A stretch of 64,000 bases of DNA from Vicia villosa (GCF_029867415.1 NW_026705916.1:62001-126000); one strand, 5' to 3'; shown: positions 44,460 to 57,848, numbered from the stretch's first letter. Made by a program: numbers and translations. Notes: generated by a model not told the origin, from the letters alone.

Positions 44460-45080
44460 AACCTAACAATATATATTTTCTAAAAAATAATAAATCCTCG
44501 ACATATGATTCTAATACAAAAATAAAGAGATAGGGAAAGGGAGAGATAAATTGGATTTATAGTCTTCAATGTGAATATTCTCTTCGAATGTATACATTGT
44601 TTGAAACTGATCTCTACAATTCAAATTTGTGAAAAGGATCCCTCTAACTGAGTATAATAAGGAACACAATGGAAAACAAAGATGGAAAACAAGAACAATA
44701 GGGAATTGGTTATAACTGTTATTCTTTACTTTCTCTTTAATCAAGATTGTAAGTGTTACAAGAATAACAAATAACCCTCTCACCCTAAATTAGGATTTGC
44801 AGTATGCAATTATGAGAGACTAGTATGCTATTTATAATAAACCTAACATACTAACTAATGAGATTTTTCACAAATACCCATTACAATCCAACTTAGGGTA
44901 CAAGCTAACTTAAATAACTGGACATTACAAACAGGTCCAATTCAAAGTACTAACAACCCTAGCATTTCGACACTCACATACTAGAACACAGTTTGACTAC
45001 AGTATGTAGGTCTTCGACACATTCTCTGTCAAAACAGAAAGCTACTCTACGACCTACTAGAGTTCGATCCAATTCTTAAA
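44460..45080 (-). repeat. Probable 3' LTR of the Tork-like element
   Basis: Downstream of pol on the minus strand are a polypurine tract, a TATA box (ttataaatagcata near 44825-44840), ctctcataattgcat, and a ttcttgtaacactt region, the usual layout of a short copia LTR. Both boundaries are approximate because the partner LTR is outside the window. Confidence 0.4.
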
Positions 45081-45104
45081 ATTCCCCACCTTGGAACAAA
45101 CTCT

Positions 45105-47577
45105 ATAATCCTCAAAGTAAAAACTAGCCTTCTTCATGCAGCTTTATCAACTGCATACAGTGAAAAAACTTGCAACTGGACAATGTCTTGGTGATCATAT
45201 CAACAGCATTGTGATTTGTCAAAACCTTCACTACTTGGACTTTTCCATGCTCGATTACTCCTCGGACAAAATGCAACCTCACATCGATATGCTTGGTTCG
45301 CTCATGATATGCTGAGTTCTTTGACAGGTGTATATCACTTTGACTATCACATTTAATAGTGATACCTCGACCTTAAAGTTTCAGCTCCTTCTCAAAACCT
45401 TCAAGCCACAATGCTTCTTTCACAACTTTAGTTAGGGAAATATACTCCGCCTCAGTGGTTGATAAAGCAACAAAATTTTGAAGTATTACTTTCCAACTAA
45501 TTGTTGTGCCAAACATAGTGAAAACATATCCTGAAATAGATTTTCTAGAATCCATACAACCTGCATAATTTGAGTCGACATATCCTTCGATCATTGCTTT
45601 ACTATCTACACCCAAGGCTTCACCATAAATTAAGACTCTATTCAGATACCCATTTATGTACCTTAAAATCCATTTCAATGCTTGCCAGTGAGCCTTTCCA
45701 GGATTCGCTATGTACCTGCTTACAAGACTTACTACATATGCTATGTCGAGTCTAGTACAAACCATATCATACATCAAAGAACCTACTATATTAGCATATG
45801 GAATTCTATTCAAATAAGCTTTTTGACATCAGTACAGGGACACTGATCAATACTTAGCTTGATTTGAGGGTTTTTTGGAGTCACAACGGGCTTTGAATTC
45901 GACATACCAAACTTGTTGAGAATCTTTCGTAGGTATGCCTTTTGAGATAATCATAACTTCAACTATTTTCTATCTCTTTGGATGTCAATCCCAAGAATCC
46001 TGGATGCTGCTCCCAAATCCTTCATATCGAACTCCTTATTGAGTTCAGCCTTCACCCTCATTACATTTTCGACATTGTTGCTTGCTATGAGGTAAACCCA
46101 ATGATCAAATTGACTTCTAACGAAACTTATGCATGCCATGAACTTGTCAAATCTCCTATTCAACTGTCGAGGAGATTGTTTCAGTCCATATAAAGATCTC
46201 TTTAGCTTGCACACATAATCTTCCTTCCCCTTTTCAACACACCCTTCAGGTTATCTCGTCAGGATTGTTTCATCTAGATCATCATACAAGAACATAGTCT
46301 TCACATCCATCTGTTCCAGTTCAAGATCGAAGTATACCACCATGGCAAGCAACATTCGAATGGACCTATGTTTCACAACATGAGAAAACACATCATTGAA
46401 GTTGGCACCTTCTTTCTGAGTGAAACCCCTTACGACCAACCTTGCCTTATATCTCTTCAACACCACTCCTTTGATTCCTTCCTTAACTTTGAAAATCCAT
46501 TTACAGCTGACAAACCTTACTCCAGCAGGTTTCTTGATCAGTTCCCAAGTGTGATTATCATGAGAAGATTTTATATCATCATTCACGGCCTTCAGCCATT
46601 CAGTCTTATTTCGAATCCTCATAACTTCCTTATAGTCTCTAGGTTCTTCTTATAGAACCTCAATTGCAGAGATTAAGGAATAAGCTATAAGATCTTCATA
46701 TCCAAGTCTATGAGGTGGCTTGATGACTCTACTCGATCTATCTCTTGATAATAGGTAGTCATCGACAATTTCCTCAACTTCCTCAACATCTTCTACTTCT
46801 TCGACTTCATCTGGGATATGCAATTCAACATCAACATGCTCCACCTCAATAGTAATCTCTACATGTTCCATCTCTTTGTCAGATATTTCTGCACTTCGAC
46901 CAACATCGTCAGTTTTCTTAAAAGCCATTTCAGCTTCATTTAAGATTACATCTCGACTGATGATACTCTTTTTGTGACCTGACCCTAGGCACCATAGCCT
47001 ATAAGATTTGAATCCTTCAGGGTATTCCATGAACATGCATTTCAGAGCTCTAGGTTTGACCTTGTCTTGCCTAATGTGAGCATAGGCTACGCAGCCAAAT
47101 ACTCTCAGTTTATCGAGATCTGGTGGATGTCCCAACCAAAATTCTTCAGGTGTCTTCATATCTAACGCAGTTGAAGGACATCTATTTATCAGATATGTTG
47201 CTGTCGAAACAACCTCAGCCCAAAACACCTTCTTTAACCTAACACTAGTCAACATGCATCTAACTCTCTCCAAAATAGTTCGATTAAACCTTTCAGCCAA
47301 ACTATTTTGTTGTGGAGTAACTGCAGTAGTTATGTGCCTTGCAATACTAGAGGCAGCATAAAAACTTGAACACCTCACTGCAAAATTCAAGGCCATTATC
47401 GCTTCTCAACCTCTTGACTTTTCTGCCAGTCTGATTTTCGACCAGAGTCTTCCTACTTTTGAAATTGTCAAAAGTTTCGTCCTTAGTCTTCTGGATGAAT
47501 ACCCATAATTTTCTAGAATAATCATCTACTATGGATAGAAAACACCTTGCTCCTAAATGTGATGGACACCTTACAGG
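45105..47577 (-). pseudogene. Tork-like copia Pol: integrase, RT, RNase H, with stops and deletions
   Basis: Reading leftwards on the minus strand: integrase core (LSIVDDYSRKLWVF, RSDNGLEFCS at 47350-47560; TPQQNSLAERFNRTI at 47270-47300), integrase C-terminus and acidic linker (46650-47240), RT start (WELIKKPAGVRFVSCKWIFK, YKARLVVRGFTQKEG, MDVKTMFLYDDLDE at 46251-46622), RT thumb (SLYGLKQSPRQLNRRFDKFM at 46100-46200), and RNase H (GYVDSNYAGCMDSRKSISGY, ALSTTEAEYISL at 45373-45700, then to about 45105). The segment that should carry the catalytic YVDD motif is deleted between residues reading DHWVYLIASNN and AELNKEFDMKDL. At least three frame breaks are present. Not functional. Confidence 0.88.
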
Positions 47578-50500
47578 TGTCGCACGCTCGCGAAAAATGA
47601 ACAGAGTCGCCACCAATATATTTATCCCATAAGGGAAAGGAATATCAGAAAACCTAACAAAGGAAGGAACAGGGTCTTGCGACCAGAGAATCAAGGTACG
47701 GGAGTCGGTTACGCAAGGGGAAGGTATTAGCACCCCTCGCGCCCATCGTACTCGATGGTATCCACCTATGTTTGTTTCTATCTAAAGGGTGTGTATCTAT
47801 GTCTATGTCTAAATGCGAATGAATGCAGAATGTAGGGAAAATAAAGAATTGTACTCGCACGGGCCCTACCCCGCTGCCTACGTATCCTTTTCAGGAATCA
47901 GAGTTACCGTAGCTCGGCTTACGATTTTCTGTTTGTTTTTGTGTTTTTTATTTGGGCGGCGTTAACGCTCGCGTTCTTGCACAAGGGGACAGCCTAGGAT
48001 GCAATGGAACGGAGATAACGATGCCCTTAAGAAGAAGAAAGAGATTGGTTTGTGTCTTTTAGGATAGATGAGTGATGAACAGTTCCCAATACCGGGCCAC
48101 TCACCACTTTCTCTACTTTGCTTTAGTCTGAACCATTGTTAGATGTTTTAAAGTGTTTTTGTTTGTGTATTTTTTAGGGAGTTTACTTCACGATTCGAAT
48201 CACATAAAATGAATAATGATCGAGAAGCAGATTAGGGAATGAATCCCACTCACTTCCATCCCATTATGTAATGTTTGAGAAACAGATTAGAGAATGAATC
48301 TCACTCATTTCTCTCCCATTAATTAATGTTTGAGAAACAGATTAGGGAATGAATCCCACTCGTTTCTCTCCCATTAAGTAGTGACCGAGAAACAGATTAG
48401 GGAATGAATCCCACTCGTTTCTATGCCACTAAGTGATTGAGAAATAGATTAGGGAATGAATCCCACTCATTTCTCTATCACTTGCTTAATGTGATTCGCC
48501 TCTTCCTTTTATTAATGTTTTAAAGAGTTGAAAAGAAAAAGAATGCAATAGGGAACTAATCCTAAATTCTAATCTAAGTTGTCTATACTAGTTTAAATCC
48601 TAATGTTAACATGGTGATGAAATTCTAAAGGGAGCATTAAAATAGTATCACCAAAATAGGCCTAAGATAAGGCCAAAAACAAGTAACCAAAGTCACACAA
48701 CAATTATACACAAATAGCATGAAAATGATACAAAAGCATAAGAGAAGCAATTCAAGTATTAGTACAAAAAATGAAACTAAAAAACTACTATTGTTTATGA
48801 GTTTTTATGAAAGAAATTATATGTCAAAATCAACCTAAACAATTCTACTATTCTTATGGCATTTTTATGGGGAAGTTAAATGTCAAAATCGACCTAAAGT
48901 CTACTATTCTTATGAGCTTTTAATGTCAAAGATTGCCTAAAAATCTAACAAAATTATGTTCATACCACATTGAATTAAAACTAGAAAACTACTCATCTTT
49001 ATGGTTTATTAATCAAAAAATCAAAGAAATCAACAATAAAAAATCTAATTAAGAGAAGACAACATTTCTAAAATCCTAATTGGGTAGAAAACAGTTTCAT
49101 CAAGTTTTATTTGAGAAAATGAATTAACAAACAAAAATCAATTTTATTTGTTTTTTTATTAACAGCAAAGGGAGGTGCAGAAGTATTTTTAGATGCAGTT
49201 ATGCTGAAACTAAGCCTAAAACGGGGGGTGGAGGAAGTAGGGGCGCTCAGGCCCAATCCATGAAGAGAGCGTGTGCATTAGCAACACAGGGGTGCAATCC
49301 AGAAGCGCTACAGGCCTGTTGCAATTCGTGGCCCAAACATCATTACACTTGCTACCAGTCTTATTTCATTTTATTTCCTTTTTGTTGTCACGCTTATTAT
49401 GCATCAGAATTTGCTTGCTCAAATATGGATGAAGTACATAAACATGAACCAATCCTGTTGCTACACATCAGACTCTAATCATTTGAATAAGGACAAAAAA
49501 ACCAAAAAAGCATGGGAGGCGAGCCAATGGTACTGCGCCACGTCAGAAATTTAAATCGGATCAGCAAAAAAACCTCAAACATGGCTTCGTCGCCTTTATC
49601 CCTCAGGCCACCGTCTGCCACCGTGAGTGGTGGCCACAATTTCCAGAAATTCAGTAAACATACATCATCGCAATCGTTTCAATCATCTGATTCCAGATAT
49701 GCTAATAGTTTTCACAGACATAGAACAAAACTAAAGAATCGAACGAAAATATCTAAGAACCCTAAAAATTGGATCTGGAATTAAACTGTCCACACGCAAG
49801 GTAACTGGAAGCAATCATAGGGTTAATGATCAGTGAGCAATTTCGTATGAGATACCATCAAGAATCATGTAAAACGATGATGAATGCATGGACTTAGGGA
49901 CATGAGTTTACCTGTAGATCGGAGTGGTCTGAAGAGATCTTTAACGGAGGATTTGAAGCGTGGTAACGATCCAGAAAGCTCCAGAGAGTTCCGATTGAGC
50001 AAAATAAATGCTCAATTATGCTTGAAACTCGCTTCAACGTGCAATCCAACTCGATCTACCTTGTGAAGAAAACTGAGCTCGGAATCTATGTTACCGCCGT
50101 TACAGATGCGAAGAGGAGTGTGTGATAGCTTGACTACAATATGCTGAACGTGCTAGAACCTCCAGCTACGTGCAAGAAGCTTTGAATCATGGAATGCAGA
50201 ATTTCACCATTGATGAAGGAGGTGAGCTCTGTTTATTGGTTCAGAGGAAGAAGGGGCTTTGTTCTTGGCTTATAGATGAAGACAGAGCCATGGCGATGAA
50301 GATTTGATGTAGAAAAGAGAGAGGAGACGCAGCTTGAAACTTAGAGCACAAGTTTCAATGGAGGATCCAAAGTTTGTTACGGTTTTGCAACAAACTCGTA
50401 ACAGAAAAAAATGGAGAAAGGGAGAGAGAGAAAGAAGAATGCGAGTCTGAAAAAGTGTAGAAATGAATCGTGGTCCCGAAATGTGAGTGTGATTATGCTA

Positions 50501-52235
50501 TTTAGAGTATGAGTGTGTATGGGCTCTATGGTATGGTGTGTTGCATGGTAGAACACTCTCTTTCAAGACTTAGAGAGCAAGTTGTCCACTTATAGTATGT
50601 TCTTTTTCTTCTTTTGTACAGCAGGTCACTTGTGTGGCTAAATGAGTAACTTGCTAATGCATTTCACCTGCATGATGACCCTCTCAAGTTCGATATCTCA
50701 TCATAATCCTCATGGCCAGGATGCCTACTTCACATATACACATCTTCGACTTCAGTTCATTACTCGCTTCAATCTTGGGTTCAAAACAAAGTGTACATGG
50801 GGTAGAATAGGTTTTGTGTTGAAAACCTTTTGAGATAAAGCTCGGCAGTGTAGCAAAATGATCATGAACCTATGATGCCGCCACTGCAAGGGATGAGTGC
50901 GTGTGTCTTGTCTTGTGTCTGGCCAGAAGTGTTAACTTCAATCCTATGGATGCATGACTTTTCTAATTCATATCTTGCAATCTACCCAACCAAAAGTTAT
51001 GATTCTTTGCCCATTGGATAGAGAGCATTATGGAGAATAGATTGGAATTGAGTTTGTTGCAATTAGATGCTTGTATCTTCTTAAAATTTATCTTGAAAAC
51101 AGCACCCTACCTGTTTGACATAATGCCTAGTGCTTGCCTTGGATTTGTGTCCCTGCCTTGGCTAGAACATGACTTGGTGGGATCATGACTTTAAAGCCCC
51201 ATACATGACTCAATAACTACTCAATTTGCTTGATTCTTGTTTCAATGGATAGAGGACATGGAGTAGAAGAGATGCATACCAAATTTGTACCTGATGGACC
51301 TTTATATTTCTCTGAAATCAACCTCAAAGTAAGCACACCACCTGCTCGATGAAACGTGTCACGCTGCCCAGAATTTTGCCTTGCCACTTGACTTGTATTC
51401 CAATGAAAATGTTCAACTTTAATCTTGAATAACTTTTGATCCAATCTTCAAATGGAAAAGAGGTCAACTACAAAATTGTTCACCTCCATGATTTGAACAA
51501 TATTTATGTTTGACTTTCTTTGAAATAATCCCTCTAGACACGTGTAATCAAGGCTTGAAGTTGACTGCTTGTTCATCTCAAAAATGTCAAAATAATTCTA
51601 AGTATTGTGATTTTCCTCTTTTAGTAAGTTTCTATTTCAACTAATTTGCCATTTTTGGTAATTTTGACATTTTTTGATTTTATTTATTCCATTGACTTTC
51701 TTTGACCGATTTTCCACCAAAGGTCAATATTTGACATTTGACCCTGATTTTGACCCAAAAGTCAACTGTTCTGATTTTCTCTGATTATTGATGAAATTCC
51801 CGATTAAATCTCTTCCAGTCAAATCCAGTCAACAAACACATCCACATAGTCAGTATGAGAAGCCTTTCACACATAGAAACCATTCCTGATTACCTGTTGA
51901 CCAGAAAGTCAACTGGTTGACTTTGGTCGGAGAAACCCTGTTTTAAGGAACCAGATGATTTGCAAGCTTACACTCTTCAATCAATGCCCTGATTTGAAGC
52001 AGAGAGACACCCCAATCCAGGAGGACTTCAATGAACATAGAGCCACGTGATTATACCTCGGTTTTCCATTCTTTGATCAAACTTCTTTGCAATGGAGCTT
52101 TTTCTTGCTAGCCCTTGAATAACACCTATGATATGAATGCATGGATATGGATTATGACCAAAGTGATGTATGTATATGAATGCAAAGCCTAAGCCAGTTA
52201 GAAGTAAAGGGGTAGGACAAATTTGGGGTATGACA
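47578..52235 (-). repeat. Ogre 3' LTR (4658 bp)
   Basis: On the minus strand it starts tgtcataccccaaatttgtc (right edge 52235) and ends in gagcgtgcgaca (left edge 47578). The ends and size fit Ogre. Near the end it carries gagtcgccaccaatatattt and ggggaaggtattagcacc, typical of the Tat R/U5 region. A five-copy 55-bp array sits at 48222-48492. Short open frames inside are not convincing genes. Confidence 0.9.
48222..48492. repeat. Five-copy tandem repeat (about 55 bp) within the Ogre LTR
   Basis: Units start at 48222, 48277, 48332, 48387 and 48439. Each reads gagaa(g/a)cagattagggaa, tgaatcccactc, then ttctctcccattaa with small changes. Spacing is 55, 55, 55 and 52 bp. Confidence 0.95.
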
Positions 52236-54382
52236 GCTGCCCCTATTTAATCGTCTTAAACCTGAAGGTGAGATTGGCGTTAGCCTTTCGAACATTCAAG
52301 GTAGAAGAAGATTAAATATCAAGACCTGAAATTTGTCCTGAAGAAAAGATGGTGTGAGTGTTATTTTTGTTTGATATCTGCTGGGGAAAGAGATTTTTTG
52401 TTTTTCTGATGGAAATATTTGCGGTGAGTAATGGTTGAACGGTGATAGCTTGTAACGTGGTAACGGTGCCAAAACAGGGTTTTCAAAGAGAATGGTTGTA
52501 TGAAACAATGATCGAAAGAAAAAGACCTCGTGCGATTTTACGACTCAACGTCAGGACTGAAAGGAATAAGATCTCGTGGCGATCTTATGACTCGACATCG
52601 AAAGAAGATCTCGTGGCGATCAACTCGTCAACAGAAGAAAAGGGGATAAGATCTCGTGGCGATCTTATGACTCAACATCGAAAGAAAATCTCGTGCGATT
52701 TTCCACACTTTGGAAAGGAATAAGATCTCGTAGCGATCTTATGACTCAACATCGAAAGAAAATCTCGTGCGATTTTCCACACTTTGGAAAGGAATAAGAT
52801 CTCGTAGCGATCTTATGACTCAACATCGAAAGAAAATCTCGTGCGATTTTCCACACTTTGGAAAGGAATAAGATCTCGTAGCGACCTTATGACTCAACAT
52901 CGAAAGAAAATCTCGTGCGATTTTCCACACTTTGGAAAGGAATAAGATCTCGTAGCGATCTTATGACTCAACATCGAAAGAAAATCTCGTGCGATTTTCC
53001 ACACTTTGGAAAGGAATAAGATCTCGTAGCGATCTTACGACTCAACATCGAATCGACATCGAGGGACGGAAGAAGACATTGTGTCAGACACTCATCAGAG
53101 ATTGAAGATACCTCGCATCGGCACCGTGGTTGGAAGTGTTTGTAGTATGATAGCAGATATCAGGCAAAGTTTGTACAGGTAACAACTTGAGAGGATGGGT
53201 CATTGTTCTGATTCAACATTGGCTCCTATTATCTGGCTTATGCTTTGTATGCGTGTTTGAGTTTTTTACGGCGTAATGATCCATTGTAATGGATATACTA
53301 CGCTTTTGAGGATGCAATGCTGTATGCAATGGATTCTATATGCAAAGAGTGCCAAATAAAGGCCCTGGTGGAACAGAAGAGTAGGATCATTGGGGTCCGT
53401 TGCCTGTGATCTTGAGACGCCATTGTGGGTGGGCGTTGGAAGCTTCATAGTGCCAAAGATTATTGGCAACTGTGTGGAGGATTAGAACATAACTCTGTTG
53501 GGGAGGAAGTGACTTTGCTCGACTTTCTTTACATCCTATACTGCTCGGGGAATCACGAGTTTTTGAGAGACCATTCTTCGTCTGCCATATGGAAGGGGAA
53601 TAGGGACCTTTTCATGTGCTCCATGCTTACCAGTACTGATGAATTATATTCTGGAATTTTCATGCGGGATGATGATGACCTTTGTGACACGTCATGAGTC
53701 AAGATGATGGCTAGAACCTGCAACCTGCACAGAAAACAACGTTTGGATGCAAATGGTGCCCCTTCGAGCACTTTTATGTTTACGTAACATCATGTTTCGT
53801 TTTGATTTTGTGATTATTGCCCCCATGTTTTCAATGCAATGTTTAATAACGAATTAAATCACATCTCGCATGCGAAAAAAAATGAAAGCAGGAAAGAACA
53901 TTTCTTATCAAAAGATCTTTTTATTGATGGAATGCCTATGAATAGGCTTCTGTACAAGGAGGCAACTCCTAAATGAGGTAGTTGCGAAAGAAAAATAAAA
54001 TGCAAAAAGCAAAATGGCAAAGAGAAATGCTCGAATTTCCATTAAAACTGATATTGCTACAGTTCCCATATCCTTGATCCTCTCAATGCTTTGCTTCAAA
54101 AGGGGAATGGTTGGATTGATCTGTCCGTTCTGCCAAGGGCGTGTAGTGGTCTTTGTGAAGGGTATTCAGACTGCAGTCTCTCGCTTTTGATCCCTAACTT
54201 TTGCCTGGATCGCCCTTTCGGGTTTTCAATCCAGCGGGATACCCCTTTTTGCCTAAGTCGCCCTTTCGGGTTTTCAACTTAGCGGGTTATTCTTTTTGTT
54301 TTATCCCTAATTTTTGCCCAAACCCTTTTGGTTTGCCGGGATGCCCTTATTTTTGCCTAGGTACGTCGACCTAGCGGGTCTT
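52236..54382 (-). other. Ogre 3' untranslated region with tandem repeats
   Basis: This 2.1-kb non-coding segment separates pol from the LTR. It contains the 74-bp array (52681-53050) with degenerate flanking units from about 52500, and short degenerate repeats of the form tcgccctttcgggttttcaa at 54200-54290 with related units to 54370. The minus-strand run aaataggggcagc just before the LTR (52236-52248) is the likely polypurine tract. Other open frames here lack conserved motifs. Confidence 0.82.
52681..53050. repeat. Five-copy 74-bp tandem repeat in the Ogre 3' untranslated region
   Basis: Exact 74-bp spacing is seen at 52681, 52755, 52829, 52903 and 52977, with only one or two changes (52884 c for t; 53039 c for t). 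Each unit holds aaatctcgtgcgattttcc, acactttggaaaggaataag and atctcgtagcgatcttatga. More diverged units of related wording lie at about 52520-52680. Such arrays are known in 3' untranslated regions of Ogre/Tat elements and can seed satellite DNA. Confidence 0.96.
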
Positions 54383-57300
54383 TTATGCGTAGTATTTTTT
54401 GACTGAGTCTGAATTGACTGGAAGCGGAACGTCTTCCCCATCCATCTTTGTCAGGATTAAAGCACCACCTGAAAATGATTTCTTAACAATGTATGGTCCC
54501 TCATAGTTGGGAGTCCATTTGCCCCTTGGATCGGTGTGAATTGGCAAGATCTTCCTTACTACTAGGTCACCTGTGTGGAATTCTCGAGGCCGAATCTTCT
54601 TGTCATACGCTTTCTTAATCCTCTTTTGGTACAACTGGCCATGGCAGATAGCAGATAAGCGTTTTTCCTCAATTAGATTGAGATGATCAAGCCTCGTTTG
54701 AACCCATTCTGTTTCATCGAGTTTGGCGTCCATCAAGACTCTCAACGAAGGAATTTCCACTTCGACAGGTAGTACGGCCTCCATGCCGTAGACAAGAGAG
54801 AAAGGAGTTGCCCCAGTTGAAGTACGGACAGAAGTTCTATAGCCATGCAGAGCAAATGGCAACATCTCATGCCAATCTTTATACGTTCTAACCATTTTCT
54901 GGACAATCTTCTTTATATTCTTGTTAGCAGCTTCGACTGCGCCATTCATCTTTGGCCGATAGGGTGATGAATTGTGATGTTCGATCTTGAACTCTTTACA
55001 CAACTCTGCCATCATTTTGTTATTAAGATTGGACCCATTATCAGTGATGATCTTGTTTGGAATCCCATATCGGCATATGATCTCTTTCTTGATGAAGCGA
55101 GTAACGACTTGCTTGGTCACGTTCTTGTAAGAAGCGGCTTCAACCCATTTGGTGAAGTAGTCGATAGCAACAAGAATAAATCTGTGTCCATTTGAGGCTT
55201 GTGGCTCTATCCGTCCGATCATGTCTATGCCCCACATAGCAAAGGGCCAAGGCGATGTCAGGACATTCAGAGGAGTCGGAGGAACATGAATTCTGTCAGC
55301 ATACACTTGACATTTGTGACATTTCTTCACGTACACATAACAATCACTTTCAATCGTCATCCAGTAATATCCTGCTCGCAAGATCTTTTTGGCCATAGAA
55401 TGCCCACTGGAATGAGTTCCAAAAGATCCTTCATGAATTTCCCGCATGATCAATTCTGCTTCGTGTCTATCCACGCATCTGAGCAAAACTGAATCATAGT
55501 TTCTTTTGTACAGGACGTCTCCTGACAAGAAGAATTTGGATGCTAACCTTCGAAGCGTTCGCTTATCACCAATCGTAGCATCTTCGGGATACTCTTGCTT
55601 CTCAACATACCTTTTGATGTCATAATACCATGGCTTTTCATCATACACATCTTCAGTAGTGAGACAATGAGCAGGGAACGCATGGGCGGGTTCTTTGTAA
55701 CGGAGGATCCTTATGTCTGGCACTTCTTTTGGGGAACTAACTCTGAACATAGCTGCCAAAGTAGCCAAGGCATCTGCCAATTGATTCTCCTCTCGGGGGA
55801 TATGATTGAAAGTGATTTCCTCGAAAGCCGGCAACAACTCCAAGACATAGTCCTTATAAGGGACTAAATTGGGGTGTCGTGTCTCCCAATCACCTCTCAC
55901 TTGATGTATAACCAAGGCAGAATCCCCATACACCTCAAGGATCTTGATCCTCATATCAATGGCCGCTTCGAGACCCATTATGCAAGCTTCGTATTCTGCG
56001 ACATTGTTTGTGCAATCAAAGCATATTCTAGCTGTGAAAGGGATGTGAGTTTGACGAGGAGAAGTCAAAACTGCCCCAATACCATGGCCCATAGCATTTG
56101 ATGCACCATCGAACGTGAGAGTCCATCGCTCTCCTGGTTCGGGTCCTTCATTATCATCTAATTTCATGATATCCTCATCAGGAAAGTCAAACTTCATCGA
56201 CTGATACTCTTCTAATGGCTGATGAGCAAGATGATCTGCAAGGACACTTCCTTTGATGGCCTTTTGTGTGACATACTGGATGTCATATTCTGATAAAAGC
56301 ATTTGCCATCGGGCTAGTCTTCCTGTAAGAGCCGGTTTTTCAAAGATGTACTTTATCGGGTCCATTTTGGAGATCAATAGAGTAGTGTGAGTCAACATAT
56401 ACTGCCTCAGTCGGCGAGCAGCCCATACCAAAGCACAGCAAGTTTTCTCGAGTAGTGAGTAGCGGGATTCACAATCGGTAAACTTTTTGCTCAGGTAATA
56501 AATGGCGCACTCTTTTCGACCAGACTCGTCATGTTGGCCCAACACACACCCCATAGATCCTTCAAGCACAGTTAAATACATAAGCAGCGGCCTCCCAGGA
56601 ACCGGAGGCATGAGAATTGGTGGCTCTTGGAGGTACTGCTTGATCTTTTCGAAGGCTTCCTGACAATGATCATCCCAACGGATATCTTGATTTTTGCGCA
56701 GCAGTTTGAAGATGGGTTCACAGGTGTCAGTGAGATGAGAAATGAACCTGGCTATGTAATTCAATCTCCCAAGGAACCCTCGGACCTCTTTTTCATTCTT
56801 TGGTGCTGGCATATTCTGTATTGCTCTTACTTTGTCAGGGTCGACCTCAATCCCTCGTTGACTCACAATGAATCCAAGTAACTTTCCAGATCGCACTCCG
56901 AAAGTGCACTTATTTGGATTAAGCCTCAACTTGAATTTTCGCAAACGAGCAAACAATTTCTCAAGGTATACCAAATGTTCCTCCTCCGTTTGGGATTTTG
57001 CAATCATATCATCGACGTACACCTCAATCTCCTTATGGATCATATCATGGAAAAGGGTCACCATAGCTCGTTGATATGTTGCACCAGCATTCTTAAGACC
57101 AAAAGGCATCACCTTATAACAATATGTACCCCACGGTGTGGTAAAAGTAGTCTTGGTCATATCTTCAGGAGCCATTTTTATTTGATTATAGCCAGAAAAA
57201 CCATCCATGAAAGAGAACACCGAATACTGAGCAGTGTTGTCGACTAGCACATCAATATGAGGCAGAGGGAAATCATCCTTCGGACTTGCCCTATTCAAAT

Positions 57301-57848
57301 CTCGGTAGTCAACACACATGCGTACCTTTCCGTCCTTCTTAGGAACGGGTACTATGTTTGCAATCCAAGGAGGATACTCACACACAGATAAGAAACCAGC
57401 CTTCAACTGTTTTTCAACTTCTTCCTTGATTTTCAAAGCCATATCAGGTCGAGTTCTTCGTGGTTTTTGTTTTACAGGCGGACATTCTGGTTTAAGAGGT
57501 AGCCTGTGCATAACTATATCCGTGTCTAAACCAGGCATGTCTTCATATGACCAGGCGAAGATATCAACATACTCTCGAAGCAACTCAATCAACCTTCTTT
57601 TTACATCACTTTCCAAAGCGGCACCTATCTTGACTTCTCTCTTTGCCTCTTCTGTACCGAGGTTGATGATTTCTATGGCTTCTCGATGTGGCTGAATCGA
57701 TTTCTCTTCTTGTCTCAAAAGTCTTGCCAATTCCTCAGGGACTTCACAATCTTCCCCACTATCCTCATCGGCTTGGTCAATTGGATTCTCAAGGATATTA
57801 AGACGTGGAACTGTAACATCATCATTTTTGATGGGATTCGAGCCGGAT
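54383..57848 (-). CDS. pol: Ogre Pol exon: reverse transcriptase, two RNase H domains, integrase
   Basis: The frame is open from 57848 to the stop at 54383 (over 1150 codons). It has no ATG of its own near the start and so is expected to be joined to gag-protease by splicing. Counting from the TTG codon at 57730: RT about 90-290 with KKDGKVRMCVDYRDLN, DGFSGYNQI and YVDD at 238-241; a proximal RNase H about 375-500 that lacks the usual first aspartate (LTVLEGSMG); a second RNase H about 535-665 with the intact start TLTFDGASNAMG and later NQLADALA; and integrase with zinc residues (HEGSFGTHSSGH ... CHKC), core WGIDMIG, TDNGSN and MNGAVEAANK. The dual RNase H with a degenerate first copy is the Tat-lineage hallmark. 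No stops interrupt it. Confidence 0.93.

Larger units (their letters stand above)
44460..47577 (-). mobile_element. Tork-like Ty1-copia element, 3' part, cut by Ogre
   Basis: Decayed copia pol on the minus strand runs from the Ogre junction at 47577 to about 45105. It is followed by a polypurine-like aaggtggggaat (45082-45093 region) and a probable 3' LTR. Gag and the 5' part lie beyond the Ogre insertion, outside the window. The pol style (DLGAASRILGIDIQRDRK, EAEYISLTKVVKEALWLEG) fits the Tork/Tnt1-like lineage. Confidence 0.78.

Noticed and set aside
49260..50066. Several plus-strand frames of 60-90 residues
   Set aside because: They lie inside the Ogre LTR, antisense to the element, and show no conserved motifs.
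52681..53050. 74-bp tandem units as a CRISPR array
   Set aside because: The units are contiguous with no unique spacers, in a plant retrotransposon.
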